NCBI RefSeq assembly: GCF_001659605.2
Contig: NC_035170.2
Span: forward strand, 1,302,001-1,366,000
Direction of reading: 5' to 3'
Length of the DNA: 64,000 nt
From: Manihot esculenta
Taxonomy: Eukaryota > Streptophyta > Magnoliopsida > Malpighiales > Euphorbiaceae
This document shows, piece after piece, positions 22,001 to 36,018 of this stretch (the stretch's first letter is position 1; each line of letters begins with the position of its first letter). The position numbers and the translations under genes are program-made. The notes under the pieces are model-generated. The model searched no databases and was not told the origin of the DNA. It saw only the letters and a program-made list of their open reading frames with translations.

Positions 22001-23946
22001 ATTCTGAGCCAGGAGAAAATAGGATGTCTCCAAATGTTTGTGTGATCATCTAGAAGTTATTCAAGGAATAACAAATCATCAGTATTAGACCTTCAAATCC
22101 CCATAAAATAATGAAGACTTACCTCAGCTACTTTAGCCTGAAGATCTGGAGTAAGATGGTCTTCTAGAGTTATAACCACTGGATACTCTGATGCGCTAAA
22201 AGCATGCTCCTTGATGGACCTCAAACATTTTATGAGTTCTACTGGTGTTGTCAGTGTTCTACATCAAGGAAACAGAAACCAAGTTAAAAGCTATGCATGC
22301 ATTATTCACAGTTATTTTAGAGTTGACAGAAGTTCACAGAACTTATGTCATATAATTAAAAAAAGTCAAACATTGGGAAGTTTATTCCCTAAATGCACTA
22401 TCACAGCACATAAGAAATTAACAGAGGATATATTTATTGTCACTCACTTTTGATGGATGAAAAATGTCATTTGATTTCATTATTGAGGAAGGAGTTGTGA
22501 TAAGTTATAAAAGAAAATGTAAGAGAACTTGGTCTTTGATTTGAAAAATTGAACAAGATCAAACATAAAAGTCCAAGGAAGAAAATTCAGTCCAATCATA
22601 GAATTTATTTTCCAGCATTGACTTCCTTTTTCAAGTGGTAATTAGATGTTACCATTTTCACAACAAAAGCATACCTCCCATGAAGAACATCCACATTGTC
22701 TTTCGTGGAATTAGGCCATATATCCAACTCAATTACTCTCACACCTCTCTTCAGTGCATTTATGATGGGGACGTCGCTGCAGTCACTGCTAAGTTGATTC
22801 CCAGTTAGATATGAATTGTGGCCAGTATATATGAAATAATGAGACAGAGGAGCAGTCATATCATGGTGCACCTGAAACCCAATAAATGATCACCAAGGTT
22901 AATAAAAATAATAACAAAAATGAAGATTCAAGTTGTTAAAGAGATAGAAAGCTGCAATCAAATGGACAACTACATAATTTAGACATAAAAGGAGAAAAGA
23001 AAGGCAATGATCAATGTCCTTTCCAAAACATTTCTAGCTTATAACTGCACTTAAAAACTAATATGCGATCCACTTCAACACGACTCTTAGCCATGGCAAC
23101 TATTAAATGACAGATAAATCCATATCATATACAAATGTTGAACAAGGACAAGTTCATAAGCCGATCAAAAACATGCTTACGGAGACGCAGGAATTCGTTA
23201 AGCTAATTAAAAAACATTTGAGTACAAAAATTCAATAATGCTTAGACAATTGTATCAGTCATAAAGAAGAACAAATCAATGCCTTTAATTACTACCCATT
23301 GAACAGAAAAAGAAGATAATTCCTTTGAAGTGCTTTTGGAGCTAAATTCTATTCAATCTTCAGTTCTTGACTTTCCTTATTCTCCATTAACTCGAGTGAA
23401 AACAGTTAAAAACGAAAACGAACAAAATTGGAAAAAGAAAAGATCAAAATATCTTTATAGCTGAAATCTCTAATGATCCCAAGAAAAACCAAAAGCCCAG
23501 CAACTTTCAACTTTAGCTAACAATCAAATTAGTACTCAACAAAAACGGAGGAAAACAACAAACCCATTTCACTTAAGCCATTGAATTCCCGCAATTTGAC
23601 AGTAAAATGCAATTAGAAGTAAAATTACCCCACGTTTAACATCGATAGGAAGGTTAACGTCACCAAAAAGGTACTTAAAGAAAGCCTCAAGATTGAGTCC
23701 TCTGCGGTGGAAAACGTTCAAATGTTTAAGCTCGTGAAGCTGATCAAAGATAGCCTGAGCATCCTCAGTAGTAGCGTTCTCTTGCTTCTGAATCTCTACA
23801 AGGAAGCGACGGAGATGATCAACAGTCATAAGACCATTCTCAGAGTACCGATCAAACAAAGCCTTGATCTCCTCAGGAGCCTCCGCCACAGCCAACTTGA
23901 ACCTCCGGCGGAAGCAGAAGCATACTCTGTAGGTCTGCTTGGACAT
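19043..23946 (-). CDS. PLC2: Phosphoinositide-specific phospholipase C, PLC2-like
   Basis: Nine exons: 23946-23629, 22871-22675, 22258-22123, 22049-21804, 21730-21501, 21248-21131, 20041-19889, 19757-19671, 19336-19043. All boundaries are GT-AG and the frame is kept, giving 592 residues. Order: N-terminal EF-hand-like region (exon 1, starting [16 protein letters not shown]), catalytic X domain with [10 protein letters not shown] (His 124), VIELDIWP and LHGR (His 170), an acidic linker (DEDNNDDED), the Y domain ([13 protein letters not shown] earlier, then [20 protein letters not shown]) and a C2 domain ([17 protein letters not shown]). Plant PI-PLCs cleave phosphoinositides to diacylglycerol and soluble inositol phosphates in a calcium-dependent way at the plasma membrane. 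The start motif is that of the PLC2/PLC7 group. No broken residues seen. Confidence 0.95.
20763..20950 (-). mobile_element. Probable Au-type SINE fragment in PLC2-like intron 6
   Basis: The reverse strand reads ATCAACCCCTAATAGTTTGGGAATAAGGC, split here as ATCAACCCCTAATAG and TTTGGGAATAAGGC; this resembles the conserved 3' part of plant Au SINEs (GTAGCCGACCCCAACTTGTTTGGGA, with TGAGGC after it). The 5' tRNA-like part is degenerate, so the right border is approximate. Confidence 0.45.
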
Positions 23947-24160
23947 TTCAGAAATGGGTATAGAAGGAAACCTAGAGAAAGAAAAAGCAGACAGAGATGG
24001 ACGAGGATTGCTGTTTGTCTGTTCTTAATCGCTTGTTAATGGGGAATTACAGAGAAGAGAAAAGAATTTTTTCATGTTTTTTTTAAAGCTGTGGAAGGTT
24101 GGGGAATAGATGAAAAGGGTCCCACTGAACTTTGTTGAATTATTGAGTGGGGTCAGAAGG

Positions 24161-24169
24161 ACACGTGGC
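24161..24169 (+). promoter_or_regulatory. ABRE / G-box (ACACGTGGC) upstream of the PLC2-like gene
   Basis: ACACGTGGC contains the palindromic CACGTG core in the ABRE context ACGTGGC, 215 bp upstream of the PLC2-like start codon. Such sites bind bZIP factors of the ABF/AREB group. Abscisic acid or drought control of this gene is an inference. Confidence 0.5.
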
Positions 24170-24249
24170 AATTGAAACTCGAGATTAGGGAATTCGCTGA
24201 GAGATAAGAATCCAACAAATCTGAAATCACTATACGGTCTACGGTTGTT

Positions 24250-27200
24250 GTCTAAGAAAACAAGAAAAAAACAAGAAAAGGGAAATGCTACTCTACCGCG
24301 GCGTTTAATATTCTATATTATTAAAAATTATAATAAATATTTTGTAATTAATAAATAAATTTTAAAAATAATTATTCTTAATACTTTTTAAAAATTGACT
24401 GAAGAGTGTATTCGCAGTCAATATATTATTTTAAATTTTTTTTCAAATTTTTTTTATTATATTTCAAAGTCTTATTTAATCAGTTTATATATTTAATTTT
24501 TGATACTGGTAAAAGAAAATTGAAATTAATTTTATAAAAATTAGCATTATTCAATGAGTATTGCAGGTTGAATATTTATTTTAATATTTTAAATTATATA
24601 TATATTATATATATAATTGTAATTATTTAATAATTTTATAGTTATTTCTTTTTTTAATATTTTAAATTATATATTATATATATATAATTGTAATTATTTA
24701 ATAATTTTATAGTTATTTCTTTTTTTAATATTATTTAATATTTAACTTTATTATTTTAATAATTTTATGCTATAAATTTAACTTATTATTATTTATATAC
24801 AATTCAAAATTTAAATTTTTTTTAATAATAAATTAATTTAAATAATGAAATTATTATTTTTTAAAAAATTAATTTTTAAATGTTAACATTTATTTAAAAA
24901 TTAATTATTATGTAAAAATTATGATAGATTACATAATATATAAAAATTTTAAATTTTAATATTTATTAAATTTAATAAATTATTTTTAGTGTAACAAGTA
25001 ATTTAATTCTACTAAATTTAAAATTAATAACATTAAAAACTAAATTCGCTTGTATAATATTATAAATATTTTTTACTTTAAATAAATATTATAATAAAAA
25101 ATTGTTATGAATATTAAATAAATTAATTTTATAATTATTAAATATCATAATTATATTAATTATTAATTGTAGCTATATTCATTTTTATATTATTTTTAAT
25201 TTATTTATAAAAAATACTTTTTAATTCATATAATAAAAAAATTAAATAAAAATTAATAATATTATTTTTTCGGTTTAATCACAGTTGCTCAGTCATTATA
25301 TTGCGTAATATACTACTGCTTTTCAGATAAAAATAATAATATTCAAAAAAAATAAATTTTTATATAAATTTTAATAAAATCTTGAAAAAAAGTGAAACGC
25401 GTTTCTCATAAATAAAAATATTATATTTATATACATACATATTCAATAATATAATTTTTTTTAATTATAAAAAATAAAATAAATATACAAACAAAAATAG
25501 AGAATTTTTTTTCATTCTATTATTTATAGACAATACTCTAAATTTACAACATTAAAAATTATAGCTTTTTATATGAAATAAAAGATGAGTCCTGATACAT
25601 TTAAATTATAATTTAATTATGAGTAATTATTTAATATTATAATAAATTTCAATATTTTATTTAAATATTTTTTAAATTTAAACTATCAAATATTTTTTTA
25701 TAAAAAAAAAGATTTGTTTGAAATTTTTTAATACAGTTATAAAAAATTTTAGAATATGCGAGATTATTATTCTATTGGGTTTCTCTTCCTTCAATATATA
25801 TCAGTGTGATTAAGAATATAATTTAAAAAATTAAATAATAAAATTATTTTTTAAAATTTTTAAATATTTAAAAGTAAGATAATCACTTTACCATCTTATC
25901 TATTTAAAATTATTAATTTGTGATAATCATTTTATATATTTTATAATTTTTATTTTTAAATTTAAATTTATTATTTATTATTTATTATTTTAATATTGTG
26001 ATAATTATTTTTTATTTTTTAAATAACATTTGAATTTGTTATTTTAATAATCGTATCTAAAAATTTTTATTTTTTGATTCATATATAAATATATAAAGTA
26101 AAACCTATAAATTTAATTGTAAATATGTTAAAAAATATCAAAAATTTAAATGCACAAAATACATCAAAGTTAAAAATTTAAGATAATAATTATTAAAATA
26201 TATTTTTAAGAGTAATTATTAAAATATATTAAAACATTAATTGATTATAAAATAAAATTAATTAAACTCAAAACATTAAGATATCATGATAATTACTTTA
26301 ATATTTTTAATTAATATTTAAATTTATTATTTTAATAATCTTATTTCAAAATTTTAATTTAAATATTACTAAAATTATTAATTTTTAATAATTATCTTAT
26401 ATAATTATCAAATAAAATCAATTAAACTCATAAATAAGAAATTTAAACATACATTAATTTTAAATGATAAATCTAAAACTATTTTAAGTGATATATGAAT
26501 AATTTATTAATTTAAAATTATTTAAATAATAAGATAATTGTCTATTTTAAAAATTAAAACTAATTATAAATAATTAAAGAACATAAGAGTAAAATAAAAA
26601 TAAAAATAAAAATATATTTAGGGGTTTTTTTTTGGGTGTTTAGATAATTTAGGGATTTAAATTTAAGGAAGTGGGTAATATAGTTATTTCAAACCTAACA
26701 AATAAAAAATATAAATAAAGAGTTATTTAACTAATTAATTATAATTATAGAGACTATTTAATATATTTTTTAAAATAAAAATATTTTTTTTTCATTTAAT
26801 AATTTTCATCTATTTTATTTTTTAATTACTATAAACATTAAATAGTAATTTTCCAAATAATTAGGGGTCAAAGATGAACTATTGACTTTCAAAAAGTTAT
26901 ATAGAATGGAAATTCAACTCCTCAAACTATTTGGAGTTCAAATAATTAAATTGATTTTGAATTTTTTTTTTAGTTATGTTTGAATAATTTAATCAAAGCT
27001 CATTAACTTTATTGATAATATATTTTTTAATGACTTTAAGTTATAGCAAGTATAATTTAAATTACTATTTTGTATGCGTATTTTTTAAATTTATATTATT
27101 TATTTAGGGTCCCAATTTATATAAATTAAAAATAACACACGTGTTTTTATCATATTATATTAACATGTAATAAGTTGCATTAATTCATATTTAAATTGTT

Positions 27201-30200
27201 TATTATTATTTTATGTGGTTGAAAATTATTCATTTTATGCAAAATATATTAAATTAACAAAATTAATTCTTCAAATATATAAATATATTGTTTTCAATTT
27301 AATATATTATTATTATTATTATTATTAATTGAAGATGGTATTTTATTTTATTGTTTACAATAATATATTACTATATTCCTATTGTAAAGTATTTATTTTG
27401 TATATTTCTAAAGAATGTCACTATTTTTATTAAATTACTAATTTTTTCATAAAATAACTACTTTCCATATATATATATAAGTTTATAAAAATATACAGAT
27501 AATATAAATTCTAATTTTAAAAAATTTAAAATTCTTTTAAATTATATTTTTGTTAATATTATATTTTTGTAATATGATTTATTACAAAAATAGATAATTT
27601 TTTAATAAAATAATATAAAATATTTGTAAAGTTTAATCAATTTTTATAATAAAGTATTATTTTATTTTAAAAAGAGAGCATGGAAATCACCTCATTTTAA
27701 TTAATTTTAAATTGATTTTTTTATAATTCCAATGCCAGGTGACAACTGGTACTAGCGTGCACGATACGAAAGGCGACAGCCATTATCATCATATAAAACT
27801 CATGAAACATAAACTAATTATTCTAATAAGCTTGCTTGACCTGTAAAGAAGTAACCTGAGCCTTTTTAATAATAATAATATTTACTAATGTTAAAATAAA
27901 TAGTTTGATATATTTTTTTTAAATAAAATTAATAATTTAATATTTATATACGAAATAAATATTTACAAAAACACTTTCCTCCTTAATAAATTTAACTTTG
28001 TATAAATTTTTAAAATAAATATATATATTAATTTTAAAATAACTTAGAAATGTAAACTAGTTTATCGTAATAATAATAGTTTGCTATATTCGTTGGTAAC
28101 TATATTCTTTAACCATAGAAGTATAAAGCATGAATATTCAATATACCAATTTTTAAAAGATAAATCAAATTATAAATAATTAGTATTCATATTAAAAATA
28201 TCACATGTTATGTATATAAATTAATCACCGATAACTACAGTGGAAATGAATTAAATCGTTTGTGGACTATTCGATATTTAATTTGATAAAAATTCGACCG
28301 AATTTGATTCGATTTATAAATGAGTCAAGCTCAAACTTAAATTTTAGTCTCATTTAATAAACGAATCAAATTTAAATTCCATAGTATTCGACTCGTTAAG
28401 ACCGGTGAACTTAGCTCATTTCTGAGTTCATGAGCAAGTTCGCGAATAAATTCAAAAATAGTCTCGTTAGATAATTTGAAATTATTATCATAAAATAAAT
28501 AAACTTAATTCCTGCATATATTTTCATGAACTAAACTTAAATTTTTTAAAATTTAGTTTTATATAGTTTATTTACACTCTTAACTTATATATATTTGGAT
28601 CATTAAATTTTAAAAACTCATCTTTATAAGTTTACGAGCTAATTTATAAATATACTTATTTAATTAAAATTATTTTAATTTTAAATCAAAACTCATGTAT
28701 TAAATAAATTGAATTACTCGTGAATTATTGAGATTAAACTCAATAAAAATTTAACTAAGTTTGATAAAAATTTGATTCATCTAAACCCGTTTGCTAAATC
28801 TTTAATTTCTTAATACTCGATTCGAGTTTAAAATGAGTAAAACTCGTATTCGGTTCGAATTCAAAAAAGTTTTAGTGAGTAACTTTAATGTTTTAAAACT
28901 CGGCTTAGCTCGTTGGTTTATATCCCAATTGACAAGTTTCTCTCTGTACGACCCATAATAAATTTCTATAATTATCTAGAATTCATTTAATATATTATTA
29001 TTGGAATTATAGATGAAAATAACTTTTTAAAATATGTTAGGTTAAAGATCATTAAATTAAATTTGATTGTTTGAATTTTTGAAGTTTACAAATTAAATAT
29101 ATAGCAATTTGTTAGTACTATGAACCTAATTAATTATGAATTATTCCAAAATTGATTCAATAGAAATTTAATTTGGTTTCATTTATTTTTTAAATGAATT
29201 AAATTAAATTTTAATTTTTAGAGACCAATTTAATAAACAAATTAAATTCGAGCTATTAGCTAATTTAAGAACTTATTTACTTCAGTCAGCTTGTCAATAT
29301 ATTTATTTAGTCAAATTTTTTAGTTTTAAATTTATTATTTTTAAATTAAAAATTAATAGAATTTTAAATATGAAATGAGTTGTTTATAAATTGTTCAAAA
29401 TTAATTAATTTATTAAATAAATTAAATTTAACTTTATCAATATTCAATTTGAGGTTAAAATGAGTTAAATTTAAATATTTAAAAAATTTGAACGAACTAA
29501 TGTAACATAAATCACTAATTTTCTCATCGATGGATTAACCATAAGTCTCAACCAATAATAGGATCAATAGTAATACTCATCCTATTTAAATAATAAGTCT
29601 CCTCCAATTATATATAAACAATTGAGAGATTCATTCAAAAAATAGAAAAATATCAGTTACATATTGCGATCTCTATTTTTTATAATTCTCATTCTTATCT
29701 CATATAGAATCCTTTAAAATAGGAACTATCCACCATCTAAATTCTATACAAAGGTAGATTTTTTTTTTCTAATTAATTTTATTTCTTTCTAATTTTTTAA
29801 TTAGTATTATTTATTGATTTAAATATTAAAAGAGTAATTATCTATAAACATTAACCACCTCACTATTTTTTTTATGAAATTTAATATTCAATTAACAAAA
29901 ATAAAAAAAAATCTACTAACAACATAACATAACGAACTAAATTTAAACTCTTTAAAACTCACATAAATTAATTTCTACCCTTAACAATTTGTTACATTAA
30001 TGTAACCATTATCGTTCTTGAAATCGTTGATTAATATCATAAAGTATGCAAATGGGTAAATATAATTTTTTAAAAAATAAAATCAAAATTAATTTTTGAA
30101 ATCTTTTGGTGTCTATAGAAAAGCATTTCTCACCCGTTACTAGCTTAGTTGAAGATGAGGATTACCCATACCATAAAGAGGTAATGTGGCTTTTTCATTT

Positions 30201-31170
30201 TAACTTTTTTACATTTCCCTTATTATATTTTTGTAATTTTCAAGAATTTTCCTTTTATAATTTCCGAGATTATTCGCTTTACTAACATTTCAGGGTAAAC
30301 AACGAAACAGGACAAAACAAAATACAAAATTGTTTAGCAAATAATTTTAAAAAAAAAAATTCACCCACAACTACTTTTTCTTTTTTCTTTTACATATTTT
30401 ATATATTCTTTTGAGATAAAAGATTCGATCACATAGCATACTGTGAAGTTTTTTTTTTTTTTTTTGTGAGCTACAAGTCATCAAAATTTTTTAAGAAAAA
30501 AAAACTTAAAGTACAATATTTATATATTTATTAAATCATTTTATTTATTATTATTATTACAAATTAAATACTTTAGCTTTTATATAATTTATTCATTAGT
30601 TAGTATAGACATTATATGATTAAAATATATTTAATAGAGTTTTCATAAGCGGAGAGGATGGGATAATTATTTCTCTTTTATTATAAAATAATTTAATTCA
30701 AGGATCCTTTATTAAAAAAAATTATATAAAAATAATATATTTCAAAAAATATTCTTCAAGAAAATAACTTATTTTTTAAATATTTAGTTGTAATGTGAAA
30801 AAATAATAAATAATAAATTTATATATAATGATATTAATAATATTATTAAATTTTAAAAATAATTTTTATAAAAAAAAAAAAAATCATTTAGAAGATATGT
30901 TATGTTTTATTAGGACACATAGCATTTATTATGATGTAATGGTTTTACCAAACACAGTTATTGCTTTACCAATAGATTTGAAGTACCATAGTCATATTTA
31001 AATTTTATTCACAACCGATCGATCCGCTCAATTTCATCCACAAAATTCTCGATTTTATTTAAATGAGAAAAATATTAAATTACTCATTTCAATGTTCATG
31101 AAAATTGACATGAGATTATAAAACTAAAATTCTCATATTTTTAGAAAATTTTTTCAAAAAATTTATTTAT
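24250..31170. other. AT-rich intergenic DNA between the two PLC genes
   Basis: About 7 kb with no supported gene. It includes a ~74-bp direct duplication near 24582/24656, several A/T microsatellites, and degenerate repeats at 28240-29500 (listed separately). Confidence 0.55.
28240..28940. repeat. Degenerate dispersed repeat with TTCGA/TCGAA phrases
   Basis: Less AT-rich than its surroundings, with many phrases such as ATTCGACTCG, AACTCGTATTCGG and TTCGAATTC. A more decayed copy with similar wording (GAGTTAAATTTAAATA, AATTCGAGC) follows at about 29040-29500. Probably an old non-autonomous transposon; I cannot name the family. Confidence 0.4.
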
Positions 31171-31511
31171 TTTCTTGAGTGAACATGCCTCATTTGTTTC
31201 AATAGAAAAGCATCAATTGCAAGATTTTTTTTTTAAAAAAAAAAGGAAGAAGAAGAAGAAAATTACACAAATGATTTGGTGTTTAAAGATGCTTTTAGAA
31301 GTGACCACAACTGATCATAAAGATAGATTGCCTGGTTTGATATCACTGACATACTGGGGAACAAAATTAATTGCTTACAAAATTCACTATCATAGCTTCA
31401 ATCCAAGTAAATGAAAAGGAGAAAATTGCTCTTTGATGATGATTTCATTTCAACTAATTACCTCTCTGTATACATCCATTCAGGGGAAAAATGTGTACCT
31501 TGCATACAAGT

Positions 31512-34500
31512 TTATACAAACTCAAACTTCATTAGAAGCCTTGTATTATTAAACTTCTCTCCCTTCTTATCATGAAGAGGGACCGATCGGATCCCTGGTC
31601 TTATCTCTGAGACAGGTAAACATGTTTGGCCACCAAAGTCATCCTTTTCGGAAATGTCATATTCTCGTACTTCAATGCGAAGCAAAGCTAGCTCAGGAAC
31701 CGTCAACGGGAAGGTGAACTCCTGGTTCCAAACTGGAGCCCAGTTGTCCTCGATTATCTTCGTTTTTTTGTAGGCACAATCAGCCGGTACCCCAACAATG
31801 TAAACCTGCATACAGATTCATAAGCAGGGACTCGCTTATGAAATTTCTCCAAGTTCAGGTCATTAATTAAACTTAGATTCATTTTAATTTGGTTGTCTAA
31901 GAGTTTGTTTGCCATTACTATCGGAGCTTTTTGATGATATGTTAGAAAATTTTATAATTGATTAAGAATTATTTTTGGCATAAATCACAATTTAGTCGCT
32001 CTTAACAAACATAATCATTCTAACAAACCTTGGTGTAGAAGTCCGGTGGGGAGTATGCATCGAAGTATGTGTGGCTAAAATCCAACCGCCATCCATCGCC
32101 CAAATACATTTTCACCTTTTAATTGACACAAAAGCTCTAGGAAGTAAGAAGCAATCAGGTAACAATGAAATCCATTTTCAAACTAAACTAATATGCAAAC
32201 CTTTAAAGTCTTAATCACTGATAGTGTTCTTTTAGGATCAAAATGCTCATCGCCTTTTTGCGTTAGAAAATCAGGCTTTAGAACATAACCACACCCTCCA
32301 TTGGCCCTAAACATCCCATGCATCAACCAAAGTGATTTTCCATATCCCTGTAAAAGGAGCACTTTATTGGTTGAGATGCTGAGATCACAAATACAAGGTT
32401 AGAGGGTAGATGAATAACTAAAAGCAAACTGGAATTCCATGGATGTGAAACAATATAATATGAGACCATGAAAATCGAAAAGTCAGCTATAGCCTGTAAA
32501 TGAGGATCCTTTAATCAAATACATATACTGCTGGGAACAAAACCTGCATATTAAATGCAATCATCTGAGCTCCATGCATCCACCCAATAAGAGGTTTGTA
32601 ATTAGATGAGGTGATTCGTGTTCCCTTAGGATACACTCTTAGAATATTCTCCTGTGTAAACCTGAAATATAACAGATAGTAGTTTCAGTAATCTGCCCAT
32701 TAAAGATAGACAATAGCAATAGCTCGAATATCTACCAGTAACAACTGTTTGATAGGTACCTCACTACATCCGCTCCATAATATGTGGCAGCCCTTACCAA
32801 TTCCTGTTCACTCATACTAAGGCGTCTAACTTGATTAACTGCAACCTTTAACGTGTCCCTTAGGGCACCCTTTGGTTTCCCAGCGTGGATCGTGATTAGA
32901 CGTCTGTATTCAGGAGCTGCTTCTGATTTATTGTCAAATTCTTCATCATCTTGATCATTATCACTCTGCCATTCATGCAAGGTTAAACAAGCACCTTAAA
33001 CTCATTTTTTTTTCTTTTACAAGATAGAATAATTTCTTTCTTACCCTACCATCAGCCTCAAGCCCAGCTGCTTCTGCTTCTTCTTCTTCTTCTTCAGATG
33101 AATTCTTTCCCCCTGCAGAACCTTTCCTCTTGATACCACTAGATTCAAGATACTCCTTCGGTGGTTTGGTTGATATAATTATTCGATGTTTTAATGATTC
33201 TGGAGAAGGGAACTCAACTAAGCCAGCTGACTGAGACTGAGGGTAATACAGCATTCCTCCAAATGTTTGAGTGACCAACTGCACACAAATATATTCAAGA
33301 TTACAGCTGCTTAAATGAAAATCTAAATCCTTAAAAAATAAATTAAAAGCCAACCTCTGCAGCTTTTGCCTGGTGTTCTCGTGTAAGGTGGTCTTCTAAA
33401 GTTATAATGACCGGGTATGGAGAACTAACAAAAGCATAGTCTCTTATGGCCTTCAGGCATTTGACAAATGGCACTGGAGTAGTCAATGTCCTACGAGCAT
33501 TCAGGATTCAATGCCATTAGAGGAACAAAAGTTCATCAATATAAAATCTACCCTACAATACAGTTCCTTATTTAACTCGGTTCAATTGATGAACAGATGA
33601 AAGATTGAAAGCAACCAACTCTAGGCCAACCATGGGAGCTCCTTTCCAAATTGTAATGGCAAGAACATTATCTTATGGGTTATCTTTCTCATATCATTTC
33701 TATCCTCCAAAGGACTACTTCTTTCGCGAGTAATCAACTCAAAGATTAAGCACCTAGTTTTCTTGTTCCCACAGGACCCCCAAAACAAGGAAGAATGATA
33801 AAGTCATCAAGAACCCAATTTCAAACAGATTTTAGCTTGAGAGGATCTTCTTTCTGAACTGTAATACCAATATAATTTGCTAAATAATAACGTCCAAATG
33901 AAAGAAATGCTTTTTCTCTTATATCACTTTTGTTAATAGCTCCGGATGTAGATAAAACAACATATCAGGATAAGAAAATGATAAATTTGAGAAGGAGATC
34001 ATACCTTCCGTGCAGAACAAGAATCTCATCTTTTGTATAACCTGGCCATAAATCTAATTCAATTACCCTTACACCCCTTTTCAAAGCTCTTATAATTGGG
34101 ACCTCGCTACAGTCACTGCTCAATTGGTTACCAGTCAGGTAGGAATTATGTCCTGTATATATGTAGTAATGTGACAATGGAGCAGTCATATCATGGTGTA
34201 CCTGGAACGATATATAGTTTGTCAAGAGAAAAACATGATATTGCAGAGTCTCCCATAACAAGATTGTTCAAAGCAATTTCTACACGAAACATAAATGTTG
34301 AAGATAAAGCTTGTTCAATGCATCAGCAAAACCAGCACAAGGTTTTGCTTTATATCATAATAATAATAATAATCCAAAGCAGAAATTACAACGGATACAA
34401 ACCCATTTGACCATTCCTGTAAATTAACCAAAAGCTCATTTGCTTTATATAAAAAAAATCAGAATTCTAAGCACAAAGGAGAAGTTAGATATAAACCCAT

Positions 34501-35137
34501 TTGAGCATTCCTGTAAATTAACCAAAAGCTCATTTGATTTATATAAAAAATATCAGAATTCTAAGCACAAATGGGAAATTTGATATAAACCCATTTGATC
34601 ATTCCTTTAAATTAATCAAAAGCTCATTTGATTTATATCATAATTCTAAGCACAAATGAGAAATTTGATATAAACCCATTTGATCATTTCCTTCAAATTA
34701 ACCATATATGCATATAAATTGAAACTACAAAAGGAGAGAACGGGTGAGCTGACCTGAGGAATGATGGGTCCATTGAGGTCATCAAAAAGCAAAAAATGAA
34801 AAAAATCTTCAAGAGTAAACCCACGTCTGTTTTTGTACTTGGTTTCGTGGTGTCTCTTTTTAATTAAATCCTCCACAATTCTCTGAGCATCTGCCAAGGT
34901 GCAATCCATCAAGTCTTGGTGAAGCACAAGGAACCGGCGAAATTGCTCCACACTCATTTGGCGTTGGCCACCTGAAAACTTGGCGAAAATTTCTTTAACA
35001 TCAGCTGGTGGCTCGGCCTCCGTGATCTTAAATTTCCGGTTAAAAAAATTGAACATCCGGTAATTATAGCTACCGAGTTCATCTTTTGTGGTGTCTGGCG
35101 ATTTCTTTTGCTTCTTTACTTTCTTGTAGCTCCCCAT
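31512..35137 (-). CDS. PLC6: Phosphoinositide-specific phospholipase C, PLC6-like
   Basis: Nine exons: 35137-34754, 34201-34005, 33490-33355, 33278-33045, 32965-32760, 32661-32544, 32347-32201, 32115-32029, 31805-31512; 600 residues. Intron phases match the downstream PLC2-like gene at every position, and five exons have identical length. It begins [12 protein letters not shown] and has the [17 protein letters not shown] block typical of the PLC6 group, an EF-hand-like region, the X domain ([22 protein letters not shown]), a Glu-rich linker ([10 protein letters not shown]), the Y domain and C2 ([17 protein letters not shown], ending MKFEFV). I chose the ATG at 35137 because the 50-residue upstream extension is low complexity. 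Same reaction as its neighbour; the basic N-terminus is the main difference. Confidence 0.95.
34399..34720. repeat. ~94-bp tandem repeat in PLC6-like intron 1
   Basis: The phrase AAACCCATTTGA recurs at 34399, 34493, 34587 and 34672 (the last spacing shortened to 85). Units carry TTAACCAAAAGCTCATTTG and AGAATTCTAAGCACAAA. Confidence 0.85.
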
Positions 35138-35299
35138 TGATGATTTTCTCTTTTCCAGCCCTCTGGTTGAGAGAGAGAGGAAGAGAGGGGGAGATTGTGA
35201 GAGGGGAGAGAAATGGAGGGTCTCGTTGAGTTCCAAGAATAGAGGAGGCTTTGAAGCTTTGTTCGTTAGAGACTTGCATGAAACCAAAGAAATCTACCA

Positions 35300-36018
35300 A
35301 AACGGCTACGTTGTTTCTGTTTTTAGATTGTCGTTTCTTTCTTTCTTCTTTGACGCTTGCTAATTATTATACATTGTATATTGAATTGCTATTTCTCATT
35401 TCACCTAATATTGCTAATTTTAATATAATTTTTATACTATTTAATTTATAATAATCATACTAAAAATTTATTTTTAAATATGGATTGATTATTTAATTAC
35501 AAAATAAAAAAAAAAGTGAATGGCTTTAAAACAATCAAAACTTGAGAATTAAATCGATTATTTTTTGAAATTAAAATATATATAAATTAATTTTGATATA
35601 ATTCAAAATTCAAATAATTTATTATTCTTTTAATTATGACACTAGTCATATTACCTATGCATTGCCACCGAATTATTTGTTATTTTATTTTAATAATTTA
35701 ATTTAATTTTTTCTATTTTGTATTTTAAAATCATATTATCAATTTCATTAATTATAAAATTTTTAATTTAATCATAATTTTCTTTGAAATGTTAATGAAT
35801 GATTTTTAGATAATAATTATATAATTTCATGTATATTTATAATTTTTTGATAGATATGTACATTCATACTAAAGAGAATCCTAATAACTAATGTTATATT
35901 TTTATACAAGATAAAATTTTAATAGTTAAAATTTAAAAATATTTAGACAAAGATTGATAAGTTAATTTTTTATATGGTGGAATAAAAAAAAAATGCTACA
36001 TTACCCTTGTTTGATATG
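35300..36018. other. AT-rich intergenic DNA
   Basis: Promoter side of the PLC6-like gene and left flank of element C. No gene seen. Confidence 0.45.

Noticed and set aside
28840..28870. GGTTCGAATTC resembling a tRNA T-loop
   Set aside because: No acceptor, D or anticodon stems around it; it is part of a degenerate repeat.
35138..35287. 50-residue N-terminal extension of the PLC6-like protein
   Set aside because: The upstream part is Ser/Leu/Pro low complexity; the family starts near the chosen ATG.
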